Assembly: GCF_003076635.1 (NCBI RefSeq)
Contig: NZ_QDKG01000003.1
Location: forward strand, 434,001 to 498,000
Source: Sphingobacterium corticibacter
GTDB lineage: Bacteria > Bacteroidota > Bacteroidia > Sphingobacteriales > Sphingobacteriaceae
Length of the DNA stretch: 64,000 nucleotides
Direction: 5' to 3'
The position numbers and the translations under genes were made by a program. Positions 63,623-64,000 of this stretch are shown in pieces. Each line of letters begins with the position of its first letter. Position 1 is the stretch's first letter. The notes under the pieces were generated by a model. The model had not been told where the DNA came from, searched no databases, and saw only the letters and a program-made list of their open reading frames with translations.

Positions 63623-64000
63623 ATGAAACGTTTTTATCAAACGCGTTGGGAAATCATGCCTGACCGTATTGTGCTATATCCTCATCGGACGTTTAGCATG
63701 ATAGCTATTTTCTTGTTACTCTTGGGGACTGGATTAGCAGTTCTGCTATATAATCAAGGTGAAAATCTGAAATCACTTTGGCCAATTGCTTTGGCATGGT
63801 TACTAGTTACCATCCTTTTAGGCGCATCGGCTCGGAATTGCTTAGTCTTCGATAACCAAGCGGGTATGCTGTACCATAAATGGTTAGGAATACTTACGAC
63901 TAGGAACCTTTCTTTTAGCGAATTGTACGGAATTAATGTAGTTAATCAGAGTGGATTAGGTGGCTATAGCTACAAATTGTTCCGTAAAAAAGCCCGCTAC
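63623..64000 (+). CDS. Membrane protein, unknown (partial at right edge)
   Basis: The reading frame from ATG 63623 continues open to the end of the window (126 residues). It starts MKRFYQTRWEIMPDRIVLYP, has two hydrophobic helices (about 27-44 and 54-71), and then a beta-rich segment (LVFDNQAGMLYHKWLG) like a PH-type domain. It follows the Hcp-like gene by 7 bp and is probably in the same unit. I cannot assign a function from the visible part. Confidence 0.6.
   Translation, partial: MKRFYQTRWEIMPDRIVLYPHRTFSMIAIFLLLLGTGLAVLLYNQGENLKSLWPIALAWLLVTILLGASARNCLVFDNQAGMLYHKWLGILTTRNLSFSELYGINVVNQSGLGGYSYKLFRKKARY

Noticed and set aside
63109..64000. Start of a type VI secretion cluster
   Set aside because: Only one Hcp-like gene with a signal peptide is seen; no TssB/C, VgrG or ClpV in the window.

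Overview
The window looks like a chromosomal segment of a Bacteroidota bacterium, most likely from the Sphingobacteriaceae (Sphingobacterium/Pedobacter-like). The reasons are promoters of the TAnnTTTG type with almost no Shine-Dalgarno sites, futalosine-route menaquinone synthesis (MqnE), a GH3-family protein, paired DUF3857 transglutaminase-like proteins, DUF5687, a TonB receptor with a carboxypeptidase-like N-domain, a MurF-Alr fusion, and an intergenic repeat with the tcattgcg...gcaatct arms I associate with this group. No rRNA, phage, IS or CRISPR is seen. Two tRNA genes lie in tandem at 50.3-50.5 kb.

Layout. 0-4.5 kb (minus strand): histidine phosphatase, mqnE, a transglutaminase-like protein and an MsbA-like exporter. 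4.7-6.8 kb: aminotransferase plus tyrA. 6.8-7.5 kb: rpmA/rplU. 8.2-9.7 kb: a DUF3307-SatD operon preceded by four evenly spaced operator-like palindromes, divergent from a class III-like polyphosphate kinase 2. 11-20.6 kb: esterase, sbcD-sbcC, two lipoproteins, ychF, accA. 21-29.9 kb: HExxH protein, GH3 protein, a DUF5687 permease and its probable ABC ATPase, separated by two opposite-strand DUF3857 genes. 29.9-34.5 kb: SNF2 helicase and an MscS channel. 34.7-42.4 kb: isocitrate-lyase-like enzyme, htpG, a SUFU-domain protein, a 38-residue membrane peptide, a ParE-type toxin-antitoxin pair, S4 protein-aroB, and proline dehydrogenase-HAD phosphatase. 42.4-49.1 kb: ECF sigma factor with a membrane-anchored partner, a universal stress protein, and murF-alr/DUF502/degenerate histidine kinase.

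50.6-52.9 kb, next to the tRNA genes, carries four small genes that include an NTF2-fold immunity protein and a YwqK-type antitoxin-like protein, with no toxin beside them. 53-56.6 kb holds a royal-jelly-type protein, a metallo-beta-lactamase/MoaF fusion and a dienelactone hydrolase. The first and last share a nearly identical 42-bp promoter element.

56.6-61.9 kb is the most striking part: a TonB receptor, a purple-acid-phosphatase-like enzyme and a beta-propeller phytase in one direction. They are preceded by an 11-bp-period direct repeat resembling a Pho box just upstream of a TAnnTTTG box, and by a decayed fragment of another TonB receptor. I read this as a phosphate-starvation-controlled phytate (or other organophosphate) scavenging locus. 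The window ends with a gluconolactonase-like protein, an exported Hcp-like protein and a truncated membrane-protein gene.
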